From: JBBQVS01 sp963792705
GTDB taxonomy: Bacteria > Chloroflexota > Ktedonobacteria > Ktedonobacterales > Ktedonobacteraceae
DNA: 64,000 nt
Reading direction: 5' to 3'
Assembly: GCA_963792705.1 (NCBI GenBank)
Contig: CAWBXD010000012.1
Coordinates: forward strand, 434,001-498,000
The notes below the pieces were generated by a model. It was not told where the DNA came from. It was given only the letters and a program-made list of their open reading frames with translations, and ran no database searches. This document shows, in pieces, positions 33,231-42,237 of the stretch. Each line of letters opens with the position of its first letter. Position 1 is the stretch's first letter. Both the position numbers and the translations under genes were made by a program.

Positions 33231-33910
33231 TGGACGGATTTCCTTTCAAAAACTGAATGCATGTAAGATTTTTTTGTCAACCATTTAACTATTTTAGCAT
33301 TTCTTACATGTCTGCTAAAACGATATAATCACCACTCCTATTGCTCTCAAAAACACATACTTATCTACAAGAATGTTTGTTCAAAAAAGACATGCTCATA
33401 TATTATATGCGCGTAAAAGAAAACGATGGATTGTGTGAAACATCATGTACGGATTTTATCATGTAGGTATACTTTTGTCAAATTTTTTCGACTTATGGTA
33501 AAAATATTCGTTTTATTGAATCGTACTAGAGATAAATTAGACTAGAGAAATTTCTATCGAAAATAAGCGCAGATTTATATTTATTAGGGTACTTCTAATA
33601 ACGAGGAATAGCGTAAGTCATTACGACTAGTATACACCAATACAACAAATCTTGTACAGGGAAGCTAACAAAAATAAATATTGTATATTACTATGTCGAT
33701 TAAATAGGGAACACTCAAACAATTTTCGCAAAGTCTACACGAAAGAGCTATATTACTAGCCAAAGGGAACAAGAGTGCATTATAATCAATGGAGCATTAT
33801 AGTATTCTTCTAGTTTCTGGCGCGTATCATACTATGGTTACAAAAACGATGATGTTGAGTTGTAAACGCCATTTCTAGCAGTCAACGAACGACGAAAAGG
33901 GGCCAGATAC
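33231..33910. other. Long A+T-rich intergenic region
   Basis: 680 bases between divergent genes. Besides the XRE promoter and repeats at its left end, no open frame, hairpin or RNA gene was recognised. It is more A+T-rich than the flanks, and could hold further regulatory sites or a small RNA that cannot be recognised by eye. Confidence 0.5.
33252..33320 (-). promoter_or_regulatory. Promoter and operator-like repeats of the XRE-TPR gene
   Basis: On the minus strand TTGACA (33275-33280) and a weak -10 TTCAGT (33252-33257) are 17 bases apart. CATGTAAG (33260-33267) lies between them and its complement CTTACATG at 33303-33310 lies upstream. A second pair, TTTTAGCA (33292-33299) and TGCTAAAA (33313-33320), nests with it. 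The layout fits a repressor site. Confidence 0.45.
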
Positions 33911-35479
33911 ATGACGACTCTTCCACAGCTATTTTCGCAGTCAGTCAAACAATTTGCTACACGCTCTGCGTTATTAGAACCGCTTGATACAGATGAAATC
34001 GCATGTGTTACCTATGGCGATCTGCAAAAGCGGATTGAAGGCTTCGCGGGCTACCTGCAAACGCAGCAACTTCAAGTAGGAGACCGCTTGCTCATTTGGA
34101 GTCCTAGCAGAATCGACTGGATTGTCGCCTATTTAGGGACACTTCTAGTAGGGATGGTTGTGGTTCCACTTGATATCAGTAGCAAGGAGGACTTCTTACG
34201 GCGAATTGCTGAGACAACAGAGGCACGGTTTCTTATTACTACACAAAAACAGTATAAAGGATTGAAGGAGCCACCTGTCTCGCTTATCGACATCGACGCG
34301 CTTCCGCAAGAAGCTTTCAATAGCGAGCTAGCACCTCTGGCAGACGAGAACGATCTTGCTGAGCTTGTTTTCACATCAGGCACGACCGGGCAACCCAAAG
34401 GCGTCATGTTGTCGCATAAAAATATTGTGAGCAATGTAGAGGCTTCTCTAGCGGTAATCGATATTAGTGCAACGGATAGAGCACTTTCAATCTTGCCACT
34501 TTCGCATATGTTTGAGCTAACGATAGATATGGCACTACTTGCAAAGGGAGCGAGTATACTTTATGCGCGCACACTTTCGCCTGATACATTATTGAAATTA
34601 TTAGGAAGCCAAAGTGTGAGTTTGATGGTACTAGTGCCACAAGCCTTGCAACTCTTTCTCGGTGGAATTGAACGCGAGGTCCGACGCCAAAAGCGCGAAA
34701 AAGCGTGGGAAACGTTGCATCGGATCGCGGCTTATTTGCCATTTGGTCTCCGTCATTTTCTTTTTGGTGCTGTGCATAAACGCTTTGGAGGACACTTTCG
34801 CTTCTTTGTGAGTGGGGGAGCATATTTGCCGCCGAAGCTTGGACAGCGTTGGGAGAACATGGGTTTTCGAGTGATACAGGGCTTTGGCGCGACCGAATGC
34901 GCTCCTGTCATCGCGGCAACGCCAGCACAAGAGCACAACCTTACCTCTGTTGGCAGACCGCTTCCTGGTGTTGAGGTACGCATTGCCGACGACAAAGAAA
35001 TTCTTGTGCATGGTCCAAATGTAGCACTAGGCTATTGGAAAAATCCAGAGGCGACGGCGATGGCATTTCAGGATGGATGGTATCACACCGGGGACCTAGG
35101 TACAATGGATGCCAATGGCGATTTATACTTGAAGGGGCGCAAGAAGAATTTGATTGTGCTTGCGAATGGCATGAATGTGTATCCTGAGGATATCGAAAAC
35201 ATTTTCACAGCAACGCCAGGAGTGAAAGATGCCGTTGTAATTGGATTGCAAGAGGAGGATCAGGACCCACAGGTACACGGTATTCTCCTTCTCGATGATC
35301 CAAGCAAGGCCAAAGCGATAGTACAGCAGGTCAATAAGCAACTTGCGTCACATCAACAGGTGCGAGGCTTCACCGTTTGGCCCAATGATGACTTTCCACG
35401 TACTCATACATTGAAGGTGAAACGCCAGGACGTGCTTACCATGTTGCCAACAATACGCAAAAAACCTAATGCAGTATAA
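33911..35479 (+). CDS. Acyl-CoA synthetase (AMP-binding)
   Basis: 522 residues of the ANL family, likely a long- or medium-chain fatty acid CoA ligase. Core motifs: P-loop LVFTSGTTGQPKGVMLSH near residue 155, VIQGFGATECAPV near 320, YHTGDLGTMDANGDLYLKGR near 393, and the C-terminal lysine motif in RTHTLKVKRQ. ATG follows AAGGGG. The protein is shorter than typical FadD enzymes. rsmI follows 17 bases later, though the link is probably only transcriptional. Confidence 0.93.
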   Translation: MTTLPQLFSQSVKQFATRSALLEPLDTDEIACVTYGDLQKRIEGFAGYLQTQQLQVGDRLLIWSPSRIDWIVAYLGTLLVGMVVVPLDISSKEDFLRRIAETTEARFLITTQKQYKGLKEPPVSLIDIDALPQEAFNSELAPLADENDLAELVFTSGTTGQPKGVMLSHKNIVSNVEASLAVIDISATDRALSILPLSHMFELTIDMALLAKGASILYARTLSPDTLLKLLGSQSVSLMVLVPQALQLFLGGIEREVRRQKREKAWETLHRIAAYLPFGLRHFLFGAVHKRFGGHFRFFVSGGAYLPPKLGQRWENMGFRVIQGFGATECAPVIAATPAQEHNLTSVGRPLPGVEVRIADDKEILVHGPNVALGYWKNPEATAMAFQDGWYHTGDLGTMDANGDLYLKGRKKNLIVLANGMNVYPEDIENIFTATPGVKDAVVIGLQEEDQDPQVHGILLLDDPSKAKAIVQQVNKQLASHQQVRGFTVWPNDDFPRTHTLKVKRQDVLTMLPTIRKKPNAV

Positions 35480-35496
35480 TAGAGGAAAACATATTT

Positions 35497-36192
35497 ATGC
35501 TCTACCTAGTAGCCACGCCCATTGGCAATCTACAGGATATCACGCTACGTGCGCTTGACATTCTGCGTCAAGTTGATGTTGTGGCGAGTGAAGATACGCG
35601 CAAAACGGGGTTATTACTCAAACATTTTGAGATTTCCAAGCCACAAATTGCTTTTCATGAGCACAATGAGCAACGGGCAGGGGACCGTATCGAGGAATTA
35701 CTGAGGCAAGGGCAATCTGTAGCAGTTGTTACCGACGCTGGCACACCCGGCATTGCTGATCCTGGTTTCACACTTGTCCGACGAGCCATTGCAGCAAATA
35801 TAGAATTTACGATGATTCCAGGTCCAACGGCATTAATTATGGCACTTGTATTATCAGGACTACCTGTACATAGTTTCACGTTCAGGGGATTTCCACCTCG
35901 TAAGTCGGTTGGCAGACGCAAGTTTATGGAGATTGACCGCGAGGCCCCACACACACTTATTTTCTATGAAAGTCCATATCGGCTGGGGGATTTCCTTGAG
36001 GATGCGCTCGCCGTGTATGGGGACCGACAGGCCGCTGTTGCGAACGATTTAACCAAGATGTTCGAGAAAGTCGAGCGTGGCACACTATCATCATTACACG
36101 AGTCTATCAAACAAGGCAAGACCAAAGGTGAATATATTGTGGTTATCGCTGGTGTAGGGAAAAATCAGATAGAGGAGCAAGAAGCAGAATAG
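35497..36192 (+). CDS. rsmI: 16S rRNA (cytidine(1402)-2'-O)-methyltransferase
   Basis: Methylates the ribose of C1402 in the ribosomal decoding centre using SAM. 231 residues of the tetrapyrrole-methylase fold. Signatures: YLVATPIGNLQDITLRALDI, VVASEDTRKTGLLLKHF, VVTDAGTPGIADPG and IPGPTALIMALVLSGLP. It lacks the short C-terminal extension of some homologues. Its last codons form the left arm of the terminator. Confidence 0.97.
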   Translation: MLYLVATPIGNLQDITLRALDILRQVDVVASEDTRKTGLLLKHFEISKPQIAFHEHNEQRAGDRIEELLRQGQSVAVVTDAGTPGIADPGFTLVRRAIAANIEFTMIPGPTALIMALVLSGLPVHSFTFRGFPPRKSVGRRKFMEIDREAPHTLIFYESPYRLGDFLEDALAVYGDRQAAVANDLTKMFEKVERGTLSSLHESIKQGKTKGEYIVVIAGVGKNQIEEQEAE

Positions 36193-36220
36193 TACAGGCA
36201 TGGCTGTACTATTCTGCTTC
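36181..36220. terminator. 17-bp inverted repeat shared by rsmI end and mdh
   Basis: Perfect arms GAAGCAGAATAGTACAG and CTGTACTATTCTGCTTC, loop GCATGG. The left arm contains the rsmI stop codon. The mdh stop lies 10 bases further, so it may serve both. Confidence 0.7.
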
Positions 36221-36230
36221 CGATTTCTCT

Positions 36231-37157
36231 TTAAATACCCATTACATCGACGAGTTCTTTGACGGCACTCGCTGATTTTTGGAGCAGAGTACGCTCTTCC
36301 TCGGTTAGTTCGATTTCGACAACCTGCTCGATGCCCTTTGAGCCGAGTTTGGCGGGTACACCGACAAACAGGTTGTTGATGCCATACTCACCCGTAAGAT
36401 ACACGGCACATGGTACGATCATCTTTTTGTCAAGCAGAATTAAATCGACCATTTGTAGGACGGAAGCGGACGGAGCAAAATAGGCACTACCAGTACCAAG
36501 CAATTTCACGATTTCTGCGCCACCATCGCGGGTGCGCTGCACAATCTGCTCGATACGTTCGGCTGAAATCAATTGTGCGATTGGCACACCTGCAACGGTA
36601 CACATACGCGACAGTGGTACCATTGTGTCACCATGCCCTCCGAGGACGTATGCTTGTACGTCACGCACGGACGCTCCAACTTCCTGGGCGATGAAGGTGC
36701 GGAAGCGAGCAGTATCGAGAACACCAGCCATGCCGATGACGCGCTCACGGGGAAACTTGCTGACATGTAAGGCAAGTTGGGCCATCGCATCAAGTGGATT
36801 TGTGACGACAACAAGAATGGCATTAGGGGAATGATGAGCAATCTGTTCCGTCACCTGTGTGACAATTTCCTGATTCTTTTTGACAAGATCGTCGCGGGTC
36901 ATACCGGGTTTGCGTGGAAAGCCAGAGGTGATTACGACGATATCGGAATTCGCGGTGTCGGCATAGTCATTTGTGCCCGTAATCAGCGAGTCATAACCGA
37001 GGACCGGCCCAGCTTGTAGCATGTCTAATGCTTTGCCTTGTGGCATATTCGGTACAATATCGTACATGACTACATCCGCGTAGTCGCGTTCCGCCAATCG
37101 TTGGACAAGGGTACTGCCTACAAAGCCAGCCCCGACAACAGTAATCTTACTTCGCAT
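36231..37157 (-). CDS. mdh: Malate dehydrogenase
   Basis: NAD-dependent oxidation of malate to oxaloacetate (TCA cycle). 308 residues of the LDH-like MDH group. NAD-binding KITVVGAGFVGSTLVQRL at the start; the substrate loop SGFPRKPGMTRDDL has Arg-Lys, with Arg giving malate rather than lactate specificity; VVTNPLDAMAQLA and the catalytic His in LGGHGDTMVPL. Start at 37157 is typical of the family. Confidence 0.96.
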   Translation of the reverse strand: MRSKITVVGAGFVGSTLVQRLAERDYADVVMYDIVPNMPQGKALDMLQAGPVLGYDSLITGTNDYADTANSDIVVITSGFPRKPGMTRDDLVKKNQEIVTQVTEQIAHHSPNAILVVVTNPLDAMAQLALHVSKFPRERVIGMAGVLDTARFRTFIAQEVGASVRDVQAYVLGGHGDTMVPLSRMCTVAGVPIAQLISAERIEQIVQRTRDGGAEIVKLLGTGSAYFAPSASVLQMVDLILLDKKMIVPCAVYLTGEYGINNLFVGVPAKLGSKGIEQVVEIELTEEERTLLQKSASAVKELVDVMGI

Positions 37158-37243
37158 TACGCATTATCCTTTCAGGTCAAACAAAAGATACTTCCAACGT
37201 ATTGTATGCCCTGACAAGGAAATATGGCAACAGCGATGCTCTT

Positions 37244-37585
37244 TCATAGTAAGCCTTCGGTATCCGCGAAAAAGCGTCGTACTTCATCCACCTCATCTCT
37301 GCAGAGTGGACAGACACGCAGATGTAGTTGAATGGGTAGTTGCTCATCGCGTGCCAACATATTGGTTGCATAGGAACTCAATGTCATACTGTCGGGACAC
37401 TCTTTACGATAGAGTGAGGCGAGTAATGCTGAATTCGCCCGTGTATATTTCAAAAGATAGTTCTGGCATAGCTCACATTGCTCTACATGAAGCCGTACAT
37501 CCTTGGGCAGGTCCTGTGGAGCATCTAAAGCTGTGGTAAATATTTCTTCATTATTGACGAACGCTAGTGGATGAGGGCAGTTCAT
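37244..37585 (-). CDS. Small protein with two zf-HC2-like zinc fingers
   Basis: 113 residues, start after AAAGGACAA. Two HxxxCxxC motifs, HVEQCELCQNY (near residue 33) and HLRVCPLCRDEV (near 90), each in a helical setting like that of anti-sigma zinc fingers. No transmembrane helix and no adjacent sigma gene. It could be a soluble anti-sigma factor acting on a sigma factor encoded elsewhere, or a redox-sensing protein. Confidence 0.65.
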   Translation of the reverse strand: MNCPHPLAFVNNEEIFTTALDAPQDLPKDVRLHVEQCELCQNYLLKYTRANSALLASLYRKECPDSMTLSSYATNMLARDEQLPIQLHLRVCPLCRDEVDEVRRFFADTEGLL

Positions 37586-38035
37586 TGTTAGGTTGTCCTT
37601 TGATAATAGGTCTGTCTCCTATATAGTACGTGCATTATGCATCTTAGTAGTACAACTATTGTAGCTTATTCATATATTCGGTACATCTCAAGGTACTACA
37701 CATTGCTTCGCTCATGCAGTGGACGCGATAAATATGTTTCACAAAATAGTAGGGATACATCCGTTGTAGGGACCGCTTCATCACGTCCTGGTGTCAATCC
37801 ACCGCCAACGAGGACACGATAAATCGGTCCCTACAACGGATCTCTCCGCATTCTTTCATCAAACAGCATTATCGATCCCTACTAATACCTCATTACGTGC
37901 CGAATACACTACTTACAAAATTCGACGTAATAGAAGCATAAAAAGTTCCATATTCATTTATTAATCTTGGAGTACGTCTTGCGTTTTCACAACGACACTG
38001 ATTGTTTATTCACATAACTTGAAAGAAATATAGAT
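37586..38035. other. Intergenic region occupied by repeat-family sequence
   Basis: Holds the CTACACATTG hairpin unit (37696), the TAGGGACC element (37759-37841) and its tail to about 37880, all as in the region 19846-20060. No gene. The last 150 bases are A+T-rich. Confidence 0.6.
37696..37841. mobile_element. Composite repeat: hairpin unit plus TAGGGACC element, copy 6
   Basis: Hairpin-like unit at 37696-37719 (two substitutions from copies at 19846 and 24124), GGACGCGAT, and a palindrome at 37765-37835 with ends TGTAGGGACCGCTTCATCAC. The complementarity continues outward through ATCCGT/ACGGAT, giving about 30-bp arms. The tail CATTCTTTC-TCAA-CAGC matches copy 2. Confidence 0.8.
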
Positions 38036-38146
38036 ATGACAAATCATCCCTCTACAGTATCATCGCTTGCAGAAGAGTCCGTAATATTTAGTGTAATAGG
38101 AGGTCTGGCAGGGAGTATAGTAGGAGTGATACAACATGCAGATTAG
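38036..38146 (+). pseudogene. Possible C-terminal remnant of an AzlC-like gene
   Basis: A 36-codon frame (VIFSVIGGLAGSIVGVIQHAD at its end) that overlaps the AzlD start by 11 bases, as an azlC gene normally overlaps azlD. The hydrophobic end resembles the last helix of an AzlC exporter subunit, but upstream frames are closed by stops. It is either a small leader protein or what remains after loss of azlC. Weak evidence. Confidence 0.35.
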
Positions 38147-38435
38147 CCTGCAAGCAGCACTAACTATAGCTGGTATGGCTCTTGTAACCTATCTGACGCG
38201 TATAAGTAAGTTGTGGTTGATGAGCCATATAACACTTTCTAAACGGTTGAAAGCATGGTTGGGGTATATTCCTGGTACCGTAATTATCTCGATTGTTGCT
38301 CCGACGGTGTTCTGCACAGGTTTCGCCGAAGTCGGTGCAGCACTAGCGACAGTACTCGTTGCCATACGAACACAAAACGTCCTGCTCTCTATGATTGTGG
38401 GTATCGGTGTAGTATGGACGTTAAGAGTGTTATAA
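38136..38435 (+). CDS. AzlD-family small permease subunit
   Basis: 99 residues, three hydrophobic helices, with the AzlD/YgaH pattern MALVTYLTRISKLWLM and LGYIPGTVIISIVAPTVF. AzlCD/YgaZH export branched-chain amino acids as a two-subunit pump; here no intact AzlC precedes it, so activity is doubtful. An imperfect hairpin (38437-38471, CAAGGC/GCCTTG) follows the stop. Confidence 0.85.
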   Translation: MQISLQAALTIAGMALVTYLTRISKLWLMSHITLSKRLKAWLGYIPGTVIISIVAPTVFCTGFAEVGAALATVLVAIRTQNVLLSMIVGIGVVWTLRVL

Positions 38436-38531
38436 GCAAGGCAATTCATCTTTTTAAAGAGAGATGCCTTGTAACTATATAATAGAGTTATCTAATGTTT
38501 AGATGATGCACGATATGCGAGATTTACAATT

Positions 38532-38993
38532 TTATTCTAAATGCTTCTCGTACAGAATTACTTCGAGATTACCATAAATAGCTCTGCCGACTTCGTGAAA
38601 TCCGTTTTTCTCGTAGAGCTTTTGGGCAGGCACTTGCACAACCGAGGTATCCAGGTGCAGGGTTTTGTAGCCCATAGCGCGAGCGCGATTTTCGAGTTCG
38701 CTAAGAATGAACTGGCCGAAGCCGCGTCCCTGGTAGTCGGGATGGACGCGCATGCGTTTAATTTCGGCGCGCCCTTGACCGGTGCGGTGAAAAGCTCCCA
38801 TAGCGACAAAAACGCCATCCCATTCGCCAATCAAAAATTCTCCGTGGTTGTCGAGGTATGCTGCTTCGATATTATAGACATCATCGTCCCAAGGACCACG
38901 CCCCAAATACGCTCCAGCCTGCTGAATAGCGTACACATGCAAATATTCGACTGCCCCCAGATCGGTAGGTTGGTAACGGCGCAGAGTAAACAT
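38532..38993 (-). CDS. GNAT family N-acetyltransferase
   Basis: 153 residues from the ATG at 38993 after GAGGACA; a GTG at 39008 would add five residues. Acetyl-CoA binding motif A is IKRMRVHPDYQGRGFGQFILSELE, followed by LHLDTSVVQVPAQKLYEKNGFHEVGR, the usual motif B. Substrate unknown. It is read towards the AzlD gene and follows thiolase on the same strand, separated by a 20-bp inverted repeat. Confidence 0.9.
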   Translation of the reverse strand: MFTLRRYQPTDLGAVEYLHVYAIQQAGAYLGRGPWDDDVYNIEAAYLDNHGEFLIGEWDGVFVAMGAFHRTGQGRAEIKRMRVHPDYQGRGFGQFILSELENRARAMGYKTLHLDTSVVQVPAQKLYEKNGFHEVGRAIYGNLEVILYEKHLE

Positions 38994-39018
38994 GAAACGT
39001 GTCCTCACATTTTCTTGA

Positions 39019-39072
39019 CTACAACAGAGGAGGTATTTGGTGCAATGCGCCGAATACCTCCTCTGTTGTAGT
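39019..39072 (-). terminator. Terminator after the thiolase gene
   Basis: Perfect 20-bp arms ACTACAACAGAGGAGGTATT and its complement, with a 14-base imperfect loop. It sits between two same-strand genes. Confidence 0.65.
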
Positions 39073-39080
39073 TCGTTTTC

Positions 39081-40280
39081 TTATACTTCGACTGACATTG
39101 CTACTGCGCCACCACCACCGAGACAGAGGGTGGCGAGGCCGCGACCACCACCGCGACGCCTCAACTCATAGATGAGCGTGGTCAGGACGCGTGAGCCACT
39201 GGAGCCGATGGGATGACCGAGAGCGATGGCACCACCATTGACGTTGACGCGTGACCAATCCCAATCGAGTTCTTTCCCATTGGCAAGCGTTTGGGCCGCA
39301 AACGCTTCGTTGACCTCGATCAGATCAAAGTCGCTGATCTTCATGCCTGTTCGCTCTAACAGCTTGTGGACCGCGATTGGTGGAGCGGCAAAGATGTAGC
39401 GTGGCGTGATGGCACCTGCGGCATAGCCTGTGATACGCGCGAGCACACCCAAGCCATGCTCATTGGCAAAACTTTCGGAGACAACGACGGTTGCGGAGGC
39501 ACCATCGCTGAGTCCGGGAGCGTTTCCTGCTGTGACGCTACCACCATCCCGAAAGGCTGGTATCAAGCGAGTTAGGGCTTCCATTGAGGAATCGCCACGA
39601 ATGGGTTCATCGGTCTCAACAATGATACTGCCTTTTTTCTGCTTGATTTCAATGGGCAAAATCTCGTCTTTGAAGCGTCCTGCGGCTGTGGCAGCGGCAG
39701 CGCGTTGATGACTTTGCAGCGAGTAACGGTCTTGCTCCTCACGTGTGACGCCGAATTTGTCGGCGATAACTTCGGCCTCTTCACCCATATGAATATTCTC
39801 AAAGGCGCACCAGAGACCATCGTGTACCACGCTATCGACTATCTCGCCGTTGCCCATGCGATAGCCAGTGCGTGCCTTGGGCAGCATGTAGGGTCCGTTG
39901 CTCATGCTCTCCATACCACCCGCGACAAAAGCTTGTGCATCGCCTGCACGAATAGCCTGGGCCGCGAGCATCACAGCTTTTAAGCCTGAACCACATACTT
40001 TATTAATCGTGAAGGCAGGAATATTAACGGGCAGACCAGCATGTAGGGCAGCTTGTCGAGCAGGAGCTTGTCCAACGTTCGCGGATACGACGTTGCCCAT
40101 AACCACCTCGTCAATCGTTGCTGGATCGATGCCAGAACGACGGACCGCCTCTTTTATCACCATCGCACCCAATTGAGGTGCCGTAAAACTACTCAAACCA
40201 CCTAGAAATTTGCCCGTTGGTGTGCGAACGGCTCCAACGACAACAGGAGTATACTCTGTAGATGCTCTTTGCTCGGACAT
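39081..40280 (-). CDS. Acetyl-CoA C-acetyltransferase (thiolase)
   Basis: Condenses two acetyl-CoA or cleaves 3-ketoacyl-CoA. 399 residues from ATG at 40280 (the open frame continues 52 codons upstream with non-family sequence). Catalytic Cys in INKVCGSGLKAV near residue 93, His in NGGAIALGHPIGSSGSR and the second Cys in LATLCLGGGGAVAM. FGGMESMSN-type motif is present as VAGGMESMSNGPYMLP. A degradative or biosynthetic role cannot be told; the nearby acyl-CoA ligase favours fatty acid metabolism. Confidence 0.95.
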   Translation of the reverse strand: MSEQRASTEYTPVVVGAVRTPTGKFLGGLSSFTAPQLGAMVIKEAVRRSGIDPATIDEVVMGNVVSANVGQAPARQAALHAGLPVNIPAFTINKVCGSGLKAVMLAAQAIRAGDAQAFVAGGMESMSNGPYMLPKARTGYRMGNGEIVDSVVHDGLWCAFENIHMGEEAEVIADKFGVTREEQDRYSLQSHQRAAAATAAGRFKDEILPIEIKQKKGSIIVETDEPIRGDSSMEALTRLIPAFRDGGSVTAGNAPGLSDGASATVVVSESFANEHGLGVLARITGYAAGAITPRYIFAAPPIAVHKLLERTGMKISDFDLIEVNEAFAAQTLANGKELDWDWSRVNVNGGAIALGHPIGSSGSRVLTTLIYELRRRGGGRGLATLCLGGGGAVAMSVEV

Positions 40281-40536
40281 AATATGTTCTCTCTCTCCAC
40301 AGCATTGTGGACATGCATAGGTAGATAATCGCCATTTGTTGTTATTGTATTCTCTTAAGAGGGGCAGGGTCAAACAGCATAGAAGATGGGGAAGAAGGCA
40401 AAAACTCGTTGTCTTTTTTGCTTGACTCTCTCGCAACGAGAGACAGTATGCTTTCTTTTATAAGCACATACACGAATTTTCATACAGTTTGAGAGTGACA
40501 GTGCTTTTCTAAGGATTCAATACAAGGAGACTTGCA

Positions 40537-41082
40537 ATGAGAATATGCATGCTTGCCATGTTCACGAACCTGCCTACTGTTTCAGAGTTTTTTATATGGT
40601 CATGGAAAACGAATCTCGCGCTGACTGTACTTGGAATAGCGATGCTTGTAACGCTCGTCATCTCCTTGATTGGACTCGCGGTCGATCATCGTATTATCGG
40701 GAATGCGTCGGCCTGGCTTAAGCCGACAAAGTTTGCCATTTCACTCACGCTCTATGCATTCACACTCGTGTGGTTGCTCCAGTTTATCCAACGCTTCCCA
40801 CTTGCGATAAGTATACTCTCGTTTGCGACGATGTTCATTCTTATTGTGGAAATGGGTATTGTCGTACTGCAAGTTGTACGTGGTACCAGTAGCCATTTTA
40901 ACATTGGAACTCCATTTGACGCGCGGATGTTTAGTATCATGGGTATTGGTATTGGTCTCCTCTGGCTTGTTACCTTACTGACCGTCGTGCTAGTTCTTAT
41001 TCAACCATTGAATAATCCTGCATTTGCATGGTCCTCCTTTTTCATTCCCCGAATGCGGCTTGGGGAGCGCAACATTGTATAG
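40537..41082 (+). CDS. Membrane protein, probably truncated at its C-terminus by a repeat
   Basis: 181 residues with four hydrophobic helices, start after AAGGAGAC. The sequence DHRIIGNASAWLKPTKFAIS and VVRGTSSHFNIGTPFDARMFSIMG resembles a family of uncharacterised bacterial membrane proteins, whose members as I recall them continue for further helices. Here the protein ends RMRLGERNIV at a TAG directly abutting the repeat element at 41082. Truncation is inferred; function unknown. Confidence 0.7.
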   Translation: MRICMLAMFTNLPTVSEFFIWSWKTNLALTVLGIAMLVTLVISLIGLAVDHRIIGNASAWLKPTKFAISLTLYAFTLVWLLQFIQRFPLAISILSFATMFILIVEMGIVVLQVVRGTSSHFNIGTPFDARMFSIMGIGIGLLWLVTLLTVVLVLIQPLNNPAFAWSSFFIPRMRLGERNIV

Positions 41083-41194
41083 TAGGGACCGATTGATCGC
41101 GTCCAAGGGGTGGGGAGGGGTACACGTTCTCGCACAAAATCATTACCGACATTTCGCCCCTCCCCATCCCGGACGCGATCAATCGGTCCCTACA
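41082..41194. mobile_element. TAGGGACC palindromic element, copy 7 (type II, full)
   Basis: 113 bp, ends GTAGGGACCGATTGATCGC and exact complement. The interior differs from copies 1 and 3: it contains AAGGGGTGGGGAGGGG near the left and CCCCTCCCCATCCC near the right. It lies directly at the stop codon of the gene at 40537. Confidence 0.85.
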
Positions 41195-41247
41195 GGCATT
41201 TCGTCGTGTCTCCCCAAAACCCTACGGTTGAAAGGCACTCTCTTGCC

Positions 41248-42237
41248 TTATGGTTGTGCAGGTAATGTACCCATTTTGAACCCTGCTGGTACCTGCATAT
41301 TCCACATTGATGGGGGCACCTTTGAGGGTGGTAATAACGCAACCTTATCGTAGATTGGTTCACCTGTACCGGGGCCGACGGCACCAGCGAGAATGTTTAC
41401 GGGTCGGTAGCTCATATCCAATAAAAGCACTAGCCCGTTTTCGCACCGGATACGGTACACGGATGTTCCTCGGAATAAATCGGTATCCAGATAGCTTGCC
41501 CGATGAGTATTCATCTCACGGCGCACTTCGTTCAAATTGAACAATGCTTCCTCTGACATGTCGATGCCCCAACCTTGCACGTTCTCCTGTGCAATATGAT
41601 GCATCTCATCCATACCGAGATTTTCACGTCCATTCTCTATCAGTGTGACATCCACAATACCCGTTTGCACGGTTTCCACGTTGAGATAGCCACTTCCAAG
41701 CTGATCGTAACTATCTATACGATATCGCTTGCCCTTTGCGTCTATTTTTGTCTGAGTGTGATACAGAATGTATGCGCTCCATGACAACGTAGTTGGTAAG
41801 AGAAACGCCTCTGTCGAGGACGATGAAGTCTTCATAAAACGAACTGTGGTAAAAGTGGCAATTAGCACGACGGCAGCAGCGATAAGCAGACCAGCGAACT
41901 GAAACGTGTTTGTGCGCCTCTTTTGCCTACTGATAGGCAGAAGATGTAGTACACGTCCATGCCTGCGTTGCGCGTCAATAGCTTCCATGACAGCCTTATC
42001 GACCCGTGCCGAAGGACTTGACGCCTCCAACGTGGAAAGTAAGCGCGTAACCTGATTCATGGCAAGATGTTCTGTACTGCATGAAGGGCACGCACGCACA
42101 TGAGCAGCCACAGTATTTCTTTGCTCGGTTGTTAGATCATCCCATACAGCAAGATATTGGCGTGTTGTCTCACATGCATGGAGATCGCTATCTCCTGGCG
42201 AAATGTTTGGGCGGAAAGAAAGATTATGTTCACTCAT
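41248..42237 (-). CDS. Anti-sigma factor (zf-HC2, one transmembrane helix)
   Basis: 329 residues. Residues 22-60 carry the zinc-binding anti-sigma domain (HACETTRQYLAVWDDL then HVRACPSCSTEH). One membrane helix near residues 113-132 (FAGLLIAAAVVLIATFTTVRF) and an exported C-terminal domain of about 190 residues that resembles MucB/RsrA-type sensors only loosely. Its ATG overlaps the TGA of the sigma gene (ATGA). The pair should respond to a surface signal; the sedolisin genes next door are plausible targets. Confidence 0.88.
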   Translation of the reverse strand: MSEHNLSFRPNISPGDSDLHACETTRQYLAVWDDLTTEQRNTVAAHVRACPSCSTEHLAMNQVTRLLSTLEASSPSARVDKAVMEAIDAQRRHGRVLHLLPISRQKRRTNTFQFAGLLIAAAVVLIATFTTVRFMKTSSSSTEAFLLPTTLSWSAYILYHTQTKIDAKGKRYRIDSYDQLGSGYLNVETVQTGIVDVTLIENGRENLGMDEMHHIAQENVQGWGIDMSEEALFNLNEVRREMNTHRASYLDTDLFRGTSVYRIRCENGLVLLLDMSYRPVNILAGAVGPGTGEPIYDKVALLPPSKVPPSMWNMQVPAGFKMGTLPAQP

